Part shown: positions 1 through 7,194 of the stretch, piece after piece
How positions within the stretch are numbered: position 1 is the first letter of the stretch
Layout: each line of letters opens with the position of its first letter
Source of the DNA: an uncultured Collinsella sp.
GTDB lineage: Bacteria > Actinomycetota > Coriobacteriia > Coriobacteriales > Coriobacteriaceae
DNA length: 7,829 nucleotides
Reading direction: 5' to 3'
NCBI GenBank assembly: GCA_900551605.1
Contig: URWS01000060.1
Span: forward strand, 1-7,829
Notes under the pieces: generated by a model
What the model saw: the letters and a program-made list of their open reading frames with translations, nothing else
The model's database searches: none
Told to the model about the DNA's origin: nothing
Position numbers and translations under genes: made by a program

Positions 1-48
1 TCTACACTTATGCGATCGTCGGCAGCGTCAGATGTGTATAAGAGACAG
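1..48 (+). other. Illumina Nextera (Tn5) i5-side adapter, not genomic
   Basis: Bases 1-7 match the end of the P5 oligo, 8-15 (TTATGCGA) look like an i5 index, 16-29 match the Nextera read-1 tail, and 30-48 are the 19-bp Tn5 mosaic end finishing AGAGACAG. Genomic sequence begins at 49. The ATG at 10 lies in the adapter, so any protein model starting there carries 13 artificial residues (ending DVYKRQ). Confidence 0.98.
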
Positions 49-1812
<1,764 letters not shown>

Positions 1813-1816
1813 CATA

Positions 1817-1840
1817 CGCATCGCACGCTAGAGCGATGCG
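1817..1840 (+). repeat. Perfect hairpin just after the helicase stop
   Basis: CGCATCGC (1817-1824) and GCGATGCG (1833-1840) form an 8-bp perfect stem around an 8-base loop, starting 4 bases after the stop codon. It has no T-tract of its own and sits 4 bases before the terminator stem. It may protect the 3' end or help stall polymerase; that role is inference. Confidence 0.6.
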
Positions 1841-1844
1841 AACC

Positions 1845-1885
1845 AAGGGCCCCGAGCAAAAACTTCGCTCGGGGCCCTTTTGTTT
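1845..1885 (+). terminator. Rho-independent terminator of the helicase gene
   Basis: AAGGGCCCCGAGC (1845-1857) pairs perfectly with GCTCGGGGCCCTT (1867-1879), a 13-bp GC-rich stem with a 9-base loop, followed by a T-rich run TTTTGTTTG. This is a textbook intrinsic terminator on the + strand. The minus-strand reading has no T-tract, so it is unlikely to work in both directions. Confidence 0.93.
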
Positions 1886-1887
1886 GT

Positions 1888-1913
1888 CGTATCCGACCGC
1901 TAGTTCGGATGCG
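1888..1913. repeat. Hairpin downstream of the terminator
   Basis: CGTATCCGA (1888-1896) pairs with TCGGATGCG (1905-1913), 9 bp with one G-T pair and an 8-base loop. It follows the terminator directly and is not followed by a T-run. No function can be assigned. Confidence 0.5.
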
Positions 1914-1987
1914 ATTTCCTCGGGAATGCATGTGGAGGGTCGCGAAGACCCGTTTTCTGCCATGTGGCAATGGGTCCCATGGGGTGC

Positions 1988-2015
1988 ACCGTGCATTTTT
2001 TGGAATATTCTGCAG
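1988..2015 (+). repeat. 28-nt inverted repeat, left arm
   Basis: The arm reads ACCGTGCA, six T, then GGAATATTCTGCAG. Its reverse complement recurs at 2201-2228: the outer 8 bases match perfectly, the inner 14 match at 12 positions, and only the central homopolymer block differs. The two copies lie about 185 bp apart in opposite orientation. Confidence 0.65.
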
Positions 2016-2200
2016 TTCGAGCCGGCTGCATACGATTCGGCATCGCCAACGGTGGTCTTCGGATATCCCTAGCGATCGTTTTGAGCCAAATTTCGTCGTT
2101 TCCCGGAGCAAAGGGGTGCGTCATTCCCGCTATGTCGGGCCACAAAATGATGCGGCATCCTACGGTTTTGCCCACCCGCGGCAGTGCCGACGCGGTCACG

Positions 2201-2228
2201 TTGCAGAATACTCCGTTTTTTGCACGGT
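2201..2228 (-). repeat. 28-nt inverted repeat, right arm
   Basis: Read on the minus strand it begins ACCGTGCA and ends GTATTCTGCAA, matching the arm at 1988-2015 at 20 of 22 bases outside the central 6-base block. A looser relative with the same word order (TGCAT, CTGCAG, TGCATA on the minus strand) lies at 2274-2303. Confidence 0.65.
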
Positions 2229-2273
2229 CCGGGATGGGGTACCTCAGGAGAATACGGCGGTATCTCATAAAAA

Positions 2274-2303
2274 TATGCAATCTGCAGCGGGAATTATGCA
2301 AAA
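2274..2303. promoter_or_regulatory. TATGCAA direct repeat spaced 21 bp (possible operator)
   Basis: TATGCAA occurs at 2274-2280 and again at 2295-2301, exactly 21 bp apart, about two helical turns, flanking the palindrome CTGCAG (2282-2287). It lies 40-70 bp upstream of the candidate -10 box of the flavodoxin/ferredoxin gene. A regulator could bind both sites on one helix face, but the words may equally be part of the local repeat family. Confidence 0.3.
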
Positions 2304-2343
2304 CGAAGGCTAGGCGCCAAAGCGAGGAGCGTTCTGCGTGCCA

Positions 2344-2349
2344 TATACT
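2344..2349 (+). promoter_or_regulatory. Candidate -10 box for the flavodoxin/ferredoxin gene
   Basis: TATACT matches the bacterial -10 consensus at five of six bases and would give a 5' leader of roughly 50 bases before the GTG start at 2405. No good -35 hexamer is seen 16-18 bases upstream, so either an activator is needed or the promoter is elsewhere. Confidence 0.35.
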
Positions 2350-2404
2350 CTGTCTAAGCATGCGGGCGGCTTGCTGTGTTGCCAAGCGCAGGGGAGGATG
2401 TTCG

Positions 2405-3166
2405 GTGAACGTGTTCGAAATTGTGTTTAGTCCAACGGGTGGAACGGAGAGGGTGTCTGGCCTTGTGACCGGGGCACTGGACGGGAATACCGTTACCGTC
2501 GATCTGACCGATAGCGGGCAGGACTTCCACGGGGTCTCGATGACGAAGGATGACGTGGCGGTTATTTCCGTGCCATCATATGCCGGTAGGGTTCCGGCCG
2601 TGGTGGTCGACCGTTTGGGTATGGTGCGCGGCAACGGAGCGCGCGCCGTTTTGGTCTGTGTATACGGAAACCGCGCGTTTGAGGATACGCTCGTAGAGCT
2701 GGAGGACGTTGCGAAGAGCGCCGGATTTAGGGTGGTTGCGGCCGTTGCTGCCATTGCAGAGCATTCCGTTGCACGTCAGTTTGCTGCTGGGCGACCGGAT
2801 GCTCAAGACGTGGCACAGCTTGCAGAGTTTGCGCAGCGGATCCGGCAAAAGTTACTGGATGGGGATATGTCCGAGCCCTCTATTCCCGGCAATCGTCCTT
2901 ATAAGCAAGCTGGAGGCCACAGCATGGTGCCCCAGACTACGGAGGATTGCGTCTCCTGCGGTGCCTGCACTGCGTCGTGCCCTGTTTGTGCTATCGACAA
3001 GGACGATCCCAAGCAGGTGGATGGCGAGGTGTGCGTCTCCTGCATGCGGTGCGTCGCTGTATGCCCGCGGGGTGCTCGCAAACTTGACCCTAACAAACTT
3101 GCCGCTGTTACTCAGATGCTGAGCAAGGCTTGCGTCGAGCGCAGAGAATGTGAGCTCTTCATCTAG
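2405..3166 (+). CDS. Flavodoxin-like/ferredoxin fusion protein with two [4Fe-4S] clusters (EFR1-type)
   Basis: A 253-residue soluble electron carrier. Residues 1 to about 170 are flavodoxin-like: the FMN phosphate loop is FSPTGGTE (8-15), followed by VPSYAGRVP (56-64) and VYGNR (86-90), all typical of EFR1-family flavodoxin/ferredoxin proteins. The C-terminal part is a bacterial-type ferredoxin with complete CxxCxxCxxxCP motifs at C182/C185/C188/C192 and C210/C213/C216/C220, so FMN plus two [4Fe-4S] clusters are expected. The GTG start was chosen because AGGGGAGG (2390-2397) sits 7 bases ahead; the frame is open further upstream to 1964 but has no homology-like content there. The gene stands alone between a terminator and a structured gap. 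Codons ending in A or T are visibly more common than in the helicase or hydrogenase genes, suggesting lower expression or a different history. Physiological partners are unknown; proximity to the hydrogenase operon suggests shared low-potential electron transfer. Confidence 0.9.
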   Translation: MNVFEIVFSPTGGTERVSGLVTGALDGNTVTVDLTDSGQDFHGVSMTKDDVAVISVPSYAGRVPAVVVDRLGMVRGNGARAVLVCVYGNRAFEDTLVELEDVAKSAGFRVVAAVAAIAEHSVARQFAAGRPDAQDVAQLAEFAQRIRQKLLDGDMSEPSIPGNRPYKQAGGHSMVPQTTEDCVSCGACTASCPVCAIDKDDPKQVDGEVCVSCMRCVAVCPRGARKLDPNKLAAVTQMLSKACVERRECELFI

Positions 3167-3191
3167 CGCAGGAGCGTCAATCAACTTTTCT

Positions 3192-3214
3192 CCGCCGCCT
3201 CCGAAAGGCGGCGG
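3192..3214 (+). terminator. GC-rich hairpin, probable weak terminator
   Basis: CCGCCGCCT (3192-3200) and AGGCGGCGG (3206-3214) form a perfect 9-bp stem with a 5-base loop, 25 bases after the stop of the flavodoxin/ferredoxin gene. The following bases (CATCCCTTCTCT) are pyrimidine-rich but not a T-run, so termination may be inefficient or the hairpin may only stabilise the 3' end. Confidence 0.5.
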
Positions 3215-3227
3215 CATCCCTTCTCTA

Positions 3228-3294
3228 AGTTGCGGTGGAATACGGACTGCTTTTGCCTTTCAAACGGCTTTTCAGTCCCTATTTCACCGCAACT
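3228..3294. repeat. Long imperfect hairpin, candidate dispersed palindromic repeat
   Basis: A 22-base left arm (3228-3249, beginning AGTTGCGGTG) pairs with 3273-3294 (ending CACCGCAACT) with 20 Watson-Crick pairs, one G-T pair (G3238) and one C-C mismatch (C3243). The 23-base insert carries an inner GCC/GGC pair (3255-3257 with 3266-3268). It is too symmetrical and too long for chance and lacks a T-tract, so it looks like a REP- or MITE-like palindromic unit rather than a terminator. Confidence 0.7.
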
Positions 3295-3320
3295 CACAAT
3301 TGGTGCATTGGGGTCAGAGC

Positions 3321-3369
3321 AAGGAGTGCCCCAGGTGCCGGCAGGAAAGGAACGTCCCTAAGTGCCGCA
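3321..3369. repeat. Two diverged 23-nt tandem units
   Basis: The unit at 3321-3343 begins AAGGAGTGCCCC and ends GTGCCGGCA; the unit at 3347-3369 begins AAGGAACGTCCC and ends GTGCCGCA. They share the order AAGGA, CCC, GTGCCG, CA with one-base indels and are separated by three bases. The similarity is moderate and could be accidental. Confidence 0.35.
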
Positions 3370-3422
3370 TTCTGGGTAACGCGTTTTATCAAATATGGCA
3401 TTTATCTGCGGTAATGTTCTTT

Positions 3423-3450
3423 TTCACCGCTGAGGGTGACATTTTATACC
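3423..3450 (+). promoter_or_regulatory. Weak candidate promoter and palindrome upstream of the hydrogenase operon
   Basis: TTCACC (3423-3428) and TATACC (3445-3450) are separated by 16 bases and resemble poor -35/-10 elements. The palindrome TCACC-N6-GGTGA (3424-3439) overlaps the -35 position and could be an operator. It would give a leader of about 100 bases. Both elements are far from consensus. Confidence 0.25.
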
Positions 3451-3469
3451 GCCTGCCGAACCGTGTGGA

Positions 3470-3490
3470 GACCTAACAACTTTTTAGGTC
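3470..3490 (+). promoter_or_regulatory. Perfect 7-bp inverted repeat in the operon leader
   Basis: GACCTAA (3470-3476) and TTAGGTC (3484-3490) form a perfect stem around the 7-base loop CAACTTT, 64 bases before the start codon of the oxidoreductase gene. It may be an operator or a leader RNA hairpin; no T-run follows, so it is not an obvious attenuator. Confidence 0.4.
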
Positions 3491-3513
3491 AGTGTTGTGC
3501 GTGTAGCATTTTT

Positions 3514-3533
3514 GCCCGGCCTCGCCTCCGGGC
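3514..3533 (+). promoter_or_regulatory. Hairpin directly upstream of the ribosome binding site
   Basis: GCCCGG (3514-3519) and CCGGGC (3528-3533) form a perfect 6-bp stem with loop CCTCGCCT, ending 8 bases before the GAGAGGGG ribosome binding site (3542-3549). The loop word CCTC is complementary to GAGG in that site, so a translational control structure is possible but unproven. Confidence 0.35.
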
Positions 3534-3554
3534 TGCCATGTGAGAGGGGATCTT

Positions 3555-5387
3555 ATGGCACGACTGCACGTAATGGAACGCAGCCACGCTCAGGCCGTCA
3601 TGGACGATCTGCACGATGCGCTTGGACGCCGTCTGGCGGTGAGTTCGCTCGCCCCGTGTCCCGTTGAGTTTACGGCAGCGCTCGTCAACCTGTGCTCCAC
3701 CCAGAGCTGCGGCAAGTGCACGCCCTGCCGCGTGGGCCTGAGCGCGCTGAGCGATCTGCTCACCGATGTGCTCGAGGGCCGCGCCGACGAGTCCACACTC
3801 AACTTGATCGAGCGCACCGCCCGCACCATCTATCTTTCGAGCGACTGCGCCATCGGTTACGAGGCCGGCGCTATGGCGCTTACAGCTATCCGCGGTTTCC
3901 GCGACGATTTTGAGCACCACATCCGCGAGCACTCCTGTGGCTTTGACCGCGAGGCCCGCGTCCCGTGTGTCTCGGGCTGCCCGGCGCACGTCGACATTCC
4001 CGGTTACATCTCGCTCGTCGAGGCAGGCCGTTATGCCGACGCCGTCAAGGTCATCCGCAAGAACAATCCGCTGCCGCTCGTCTGCGGCCTGGTGTGCGAG
4101 CATCCCTGCGAGATGCACTGCCGCCGCGGCATGGTCGATGACCCCATGAACATTCTCGCCCTCAAGCGTTTTGCCGTTGAGCACAGTGACCTCAACGACC
4201 ACAAGCCGCATGTAGTGGACAACACCGGTAAGCGCGTCGCCGTGATCGGCGGCGGCCCGGCCGGCCTTTCCTGTGCCTACTACCTAGCCGTGATGGGCCA
4301 CAAGGTGACCATCTTTGAGCAGCGTCACCACTTGGGCGGCATGCTGCGCTACGGCATCCCCAGCTACCGCCTGCCGCGCGAGCGCCTGCAGGCCGAGATC
4401 GACTGGATCTTGAGCGCCGGCATCGACGTGGAGCTCGACCACTCCGTGAGCGGCGAGGAGCTCGCCCGCCTGCGCGACGAGTTCGATGCCGTCTACCTGG
4501 CCATCGGTGCCCACAGTGACAAGAAGCTCGGCCTTCCGGGCGAAGAGGCGCCCGGCGTGGAGTCGGCCGTCAAGATGCTGCGCGCCATCGGCGATGACGA
4601 ACTGCCCGACCTGAGCGGCCAGCGCGTGTGCGTCATCGGCGGCGGCAACGTGGCCATGGACGTGGCTCGCTCTGCCGTGCGCTGCGGTGCCGAAAAGGTA
4701 AGCATCGTCTACCGCCGTCGCATCTGCGATATGACGGCTCAGGACGCCGAGATTGCCGGCGCCCAGGCCGAGGGTTGCGAGGTTTTGGAGCTCACAGCCC
4801 CGCTCGGTATTGAGACGGGCGAGGACGGACGCGTGAGCGGCCTGCGCGTGCAACCGCAGATTATCGGCGAGCCCCGTCGCGGGCGTCCGGCCCCGCGTGC
4901 CGCCGCCACGCCCGAGCGCGTCATTCCGTGCGAGCGCGTGTTTGTGGCCATTGGCCAGGATATCGATTCCAAGCCGTTTGAGGACATGGGCATCGCCTGC
5001 AAGTGGGGCTGCGTGGTCACCGATTCGGATGGCGCCGTGCCCAACTTCGACGGCCTCTTTAGCGGCGGCGACTGCCAGACCGGTCCCGCCACTGTCATTC
5101 GCGCCATCAACGCCGGCCGTGTGGCTTCGGCAAATATCGACCGCTACCTGGGCTTCGACCACAAGATCAAGCTCGATGTGGAGCTGCCGACCGTGCAGTT
5201 TAAGGGCAAGCACGAGTGCGGCCGCTGCGAGCTGGGCGAGCGCGAGGCCGGCGAGCGCATTCACGATTGGAATCTGGTCGAACAGGGCCTTACCGAGGAG
5301 GAGGCACGCCAAGAGGCGAGTCGCTGCCTGCGTTGCGACCACTTTGGCTTTGGTGCGTTCCGCGGAGGGAGGAACCTGGAATGGTAG
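3555..5387 (+). CDS. NuoF-type [4Fe-4S] domain fused to GltD-like FAD/NAD(P)H oxidoreductase, hydrogenase partner subunit
   Basis: A 610-residue cytoplasmic flavoprotein expected to move electrons between NAD(P)H and Fe-S partners. Residues 1-125 carry the NuoF C-terminal cluster domain (SCGKCTPCR, C52/C55/C58, plus C98 in SSDC). Residues 130-215 are the GltD/dihydropyrimidine-dehydrogenase N-terminal domain with C138/C142 and C177/C181/C185/C189, typical of two [4Fe-4S] clusters. From 225 there is an FAD Rossmann fold (IGGGPAG, 231-237), then a second dinucleotide fold (IGGGNVAMD, 361-369) with VYRRR after it, a pattern that in GltD relatives recognises the NADPH phosphate, and the FAD-closing GLFSGGD motif. 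The C-terminus adds CGRC (C555/C558) and CLRC (C591/C594). The NuoF FMN and NADH-binding region is absent. ATG 3555 was chosen because GAGAGGGG lies 5 bases upstream; a GTG at 3540 lacks such a site. The gene overlaps the hydrogenase gene, so the two are translationally coupled. Family and role are solid; NADPH rather than NADH preference is inference. Confidence 0.93.
   Translation: MARLHVMERSHAQAVMDDLHDALGRRLAVSSLAPCPVEFTAALVNLCSTQSCGKCTPCRVGLSALSDLLTDVLEGRADESTLNLIERTARTIYLSSDCAIGYEAGAMALTAIRGFRDDFEHHIREHSCGFDREARVPCVSGCPAHVDIPGYISLVEAGRYADAVKVIRKNNPLPLVCGLVCEHPCEMHCRRGMVDDPMNILALKRFAVEHSDLNDHKPHVVDNTGKRVAVIGGGPAGLSCAYYLAVMGHKVTIFEQRHHLGGMLRYGIPSYRLPRERLQAEIDWILSAGIDVELDHSVSGEELARLRDEFDAVYLAIGAHSDKKLGLPGEEAPGVESAVKMLRAIGDDELPDLSGQRVCVIGGGNVAMDVARSAVRCGAEKVSIVYRRRICDMTAQDAEIAGAQAEGCEVLELTAPLGIETGEDGRVSGLRVQPQIIGEPRRGRPAPRAAATPERVIPCERVFVAIGQDIDSKPFEDMGIACKWGCVVTDSDGAVPNFDGLFSGGDCQTGPATVIRAINAGRVASANIDRYLGFDHKIKLDVELPTVQFKGKHECGRCELGEREAGERIHDWNLVEQGLTEEEARQEASRCLRCDHFGFGAFRGGRNLEW
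5364..5372 (+). promoter_or_regulatory. Strong ribosome binding site for hydA inside the upstream gene
   Basis: GGAGGGAGG lies 8 bases before ATG 5381, within the last codons of the oxidoreductase gene. It supports the upstream start, which overlaps the previous stop codon (5385-5387). A weaker ACGGAG (5424-5429) stands 8 bases before a second in-frame ATG at 5438. Confidence 0.75.
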
Positions 5388-7192
5388 AGCCCAACAAAAC
5401 CACCGTCGGCGACAACAACGAAAACGGAGCGCACAACATGGTCAGGCTCATTATCGATAACTGCGAGGTCGTGGTGCCCGAGCACACCACGATCCTGGAC
5501 GCGGCCAAGTCCGTCGGTATCCAGATTCCCACCCTGTGCTACCTGCGCGATCTGAACGAGATCGGCGGCTGCCGCGTGTGCGTGGTCGAGGTTGAGGGCT
5601 GCGACCAGCTGGTTGCCGCCTGCAACAACTACGTGCTCGATGGCATGGTGGTCCACACCAACAGCCCCAAGGCCCGCGAGGCCCGTCGCACCAACGTGCA
5701 GCTGCTGCTGTCCCAGCACGATTCGCAGTGCACGAGCTGCGTGCGCAGCGGCAACTGCAACCTGCAGACCATCGCCAACGACCTGGGCATTTTCTATCTG
5801 CCGTATCAAAGGCATTTGGCGGGCGAGGGCTGGGATTTCGATTTTCCCATCATCCGCGAAAACGACAAGTGCATTAAATGCATGCGCTGCATCAAGGTGT
5901 GCGAGAGCGTACAGGGCCTAGGGATTTGGGACCTGACCAACCGCGCCACGCATACCGCCGTGGGCACCCGCGGGCGCGTGCCGATCGGCAAGACCGATTG
6001 CGTCGCGTGCGGCCAGTGCATCACGCATTGCCCGACGGGCGCGCTGCGCGAGCGCGACGACACCGAGACCGTGTTTGACGCGCTTGCTAATCCCGACAAG
6101 ATCGTGCTGGTGCAGATCGCGCCTGCCGTGCGCAGCGCCTGGGGCGAGGAGCTCGGCATATCTCGCGAGGAGGCAACCGTCGAGCGTCTGGCCTGCGCAC
6201 TGCGCCGCGTTGGCTTTGAGTACGTGTTCGACACCGACTTCTCGGCCGACCTCACCATTATGGAGGAGGGTTCCGAGCTGCTCGAGCGCCTAGGCGCCGC
6301 CGCTAAGGGCGAAGGCGACAGCCGCGGCTGGCCCATGTTTACGAGCTGCTGCCCGGGTTGGGTGCGCTTTGTGAAGGCGCGCTATCCGGAGTTTGTCGAC
6401 AGCCTGTCCACGTCCAAGTCGCCGCAGCAGATGTTCGGCGCCATCGCCAAGACATACTACGCCAAGGTGCTGGGCGTTGAGCCCGAGCGCTTGTTCGTGG
6501 TGTCCGTGATGCCGTGCACGGCCAAGAAGGCCGAGTGTGCGCTGCCGAGCATGGTGGGCGAGGACGGCACGCCCGACGTGGACGTTGTACTGACGGTGCG
6601 CGAGATGGTGCGCATGATCCGCGCGAACCACGTGAGCGTGGATACGCTGGTTGAGGAGCCGCTCGACACGCCGCTGGGCTTTGGCACGGGCGCGGGTGTG
6701 ATCTTTGGCGCCACGGGCGGCGTGATGGAGGCCGCCGTGCGCTCGGCCTATTACCTGGTGACGGGCAAGAACCCCGACGCCGACTTCTTTACCGATGTGC
6801 GCGGCCTGGACGGCTGGAAGGAAGCCGTTGCCGATATCGATGGCACCGGGGTACGCGTCGCCGTGGCACACGGGCTGGGCAACGCCGCCCGTCTGCTCGA
6901 CGCGATTCGCGACGGCCGCGTGAGCTATGACTTCGTTGAGGTCATGGCGTGCCCGGGCGGCTGCGTCGGTGGCGGCGGTCAGCCCATCCACGACGGCTGC
7001 GAGCTGGCAGCCGAGCGTGGCCAGGTGCTCTGGGGCCTGGATGCCGCTGCGGACATTCGCTTCTCGCACGAGAATCCCGATGTCCAGGCGTGCTACCGCG
7101 AGTTCTTGGGCGAGCCGCTCTCGCCGCTGGCCGAGGAGCTGCTGCATACCGACCATCACGCATGGACGATGCCCAACGAGGGGACGTGCTAG
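5381..7192 (+). CDS. hydA: [FeFe]-hydrogenase catalytic subunit, M3-type
   Basis: A 603-residue cytoplasmic enzyme for reversible 2H+ + 2e- = H2. Domains in order: N-terminal [2Fe-2S] (C53, C64, C67, C81); His-ligated [4Fe-4S] (H113, C117, C120, C126); two-cluster ferredoxin domain (C164/C167/C170/C174 and C207/C210/C213/C217); H-cluster domain with all three signatures: TSCCPGW (C324), MPCTAKKAE (C379) and EVMACPGGC (C524, C528). Aligned by eye to Clostridium pasteurianum CpI, the proton-path residues C299, E279, E282, R286 and S319 correspond to C323, E296, E299, R303 and S343, so the enzyme should be active. Length fits the M3 class (CpI is about 574). The loop before TSCC is some 7 residues longer than in CpI. 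ATG 5381 has the better ribosome binding site and couples to the upstream gene; ATG 5438 starts exactly at the usual N-terminus (MVRLIIDNC) and is a real alternative giving 584 residues. The lipoprotein gene follows 2 bases after the stop. Maturases HydE/F/G are not in the window. Confidence 0.97.
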   Translation: MVEPNKTTVGDNNENGAHNMVRLIIDNCEVVVPEHTTILDAAKSVGIQIPTLCYLRDLNEIGGCRVCVVEVEGCDQLVAACNNYVLDGMVVHTNSPKAREARRTNVQLLLSQHDSQCTSCVRSGNCNLQTIANDLGIFYLPYQRHLAGEGWDFDFPIIRENDKCIKCMRCIKVCESVQGLGIWDLTNRATHTAVGTRGRVPIGKTDCVACGQCITHCPTGALRERDDTETVFDALANPDKIVLVQIAPAVRSAWGEELGISREEATVERLACALRRVGFEYVFDTDFSADLTIMEEGSELLERLGAAAKGEGDSRGWPMFTSCCPGWVRFVKARYPEFVDSLSTSKSPQQMFGAIAKTYYAKVLGVEPERLFVVSVMPCTAKKAECALPSMVGEDGTPDVDVVLTVREMVRMIRANHVSVDTLVEEPLDTPLGFGTGAGVIFGATGGVMEAAVRSAYYLVTGKNPDADFFTDVRGLDGWKEAVADIDGTGVRVAVAHGLGNAARLLDAIRDGRVSYDFVEVMACPGGCVGGGGQPIHDGCELAAERGQVLWGLDAAADIRFSHENPDVQACYREFLGEPLSPLAEELLHTDHHAWTMPNEGTC

Positions 7193-7194
7193 CG

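Larger units (their letters stand above)
1886..2404. other. Gene-poor, inverted-repeat-rich intergenic region
   Basis: No convincing gene was found in these ~520 bases. Several frames are open on both strands, but none has a ribosome binding site, a recognisable domain or the strong GC codon bias of the neighbouring genes. The region holds the hairpin at 1888-1913, a short hairpin GGGTC-GCGAA-GACCC (1937-1951) followed by GTTTTC, the palindrome GGTGCACC (1983-1990), a split 28-nt inverted repeat (1988-2015 with 2201-2228), a direct repeat spaced 21 bp (2274-2303) and a possible -10 box (2344-2349). The look is of degenerate or dispersed intergenic repeat DNA plus the upstream control region of the next gene. 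Confidence 0.6.
3167..3554. other. Structured intergenic region before the hydrogenase operon
   Basis: About 390 bases of lower GC than the flanking genes, with no credible coding frame. In order it holds a GC hairpin (3192-3214), a long near-perfect hairpin (3228-3294), two diverged 23-nt tandem units (3321-3369), an AT-rich stretch (about 3383-3450) that could carry the operon promoter, a small palindrome TCACC-N6-GGTGA (3424-3439), and two perfect short hairpins (3470-3490, 3514-3533) in what is probably the 5' leader of the hydrogenase operon. Confidence 0.6.

Noticed and set aside
1836..2313. Small + strand frames (1836-2072, 1909-2313) in the intergenic gap
   Set aside because: No ribosome binding site, no domain, codon use unlike real genes; they overlap the terminator or the inverted repeats.
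1964..2404. Upstream in-frame extension of the flavodoxin/ferredoxin gene
   Set aside because: It would add 147 residues without domain character across repeat DNA; the strong AGGGGAGG site and the flavodoxin N-terminus mark GTG 2405 as the start.
1900..2754. Minus-strand frame of 284 codons spanning the gap and the flavodoxin gene
   Set aside because: It runs antisense through a well-supported gene and through inverted repeats; similar words appear in both orientations because of the repeat, not because of a protein family.
3434..3455. T-box-like words (AGGGTG ... ACCGCC)
   Set aside because: The T-box signature is contiguous; here the two halves are split by an AT-rich spacer, there is no specifier stem or terminator, and the downstream genes are not amino-acid related.
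3470..3498. Possible Rex operator near the hydrogenase operon
   Set aside because: Rex sites read TTGT...ACAA; here the half-sites are in the opposite order (ACAAC...GTTGT) with the wrong spacing.
4284..5342. Minus-strand frame of 352 codons opposite the oxidoreductase, and a similar one at 6290-7159 opposite hydA
   Set aside because: Codon-bias shadows of two genes with complete catalytic motifs.
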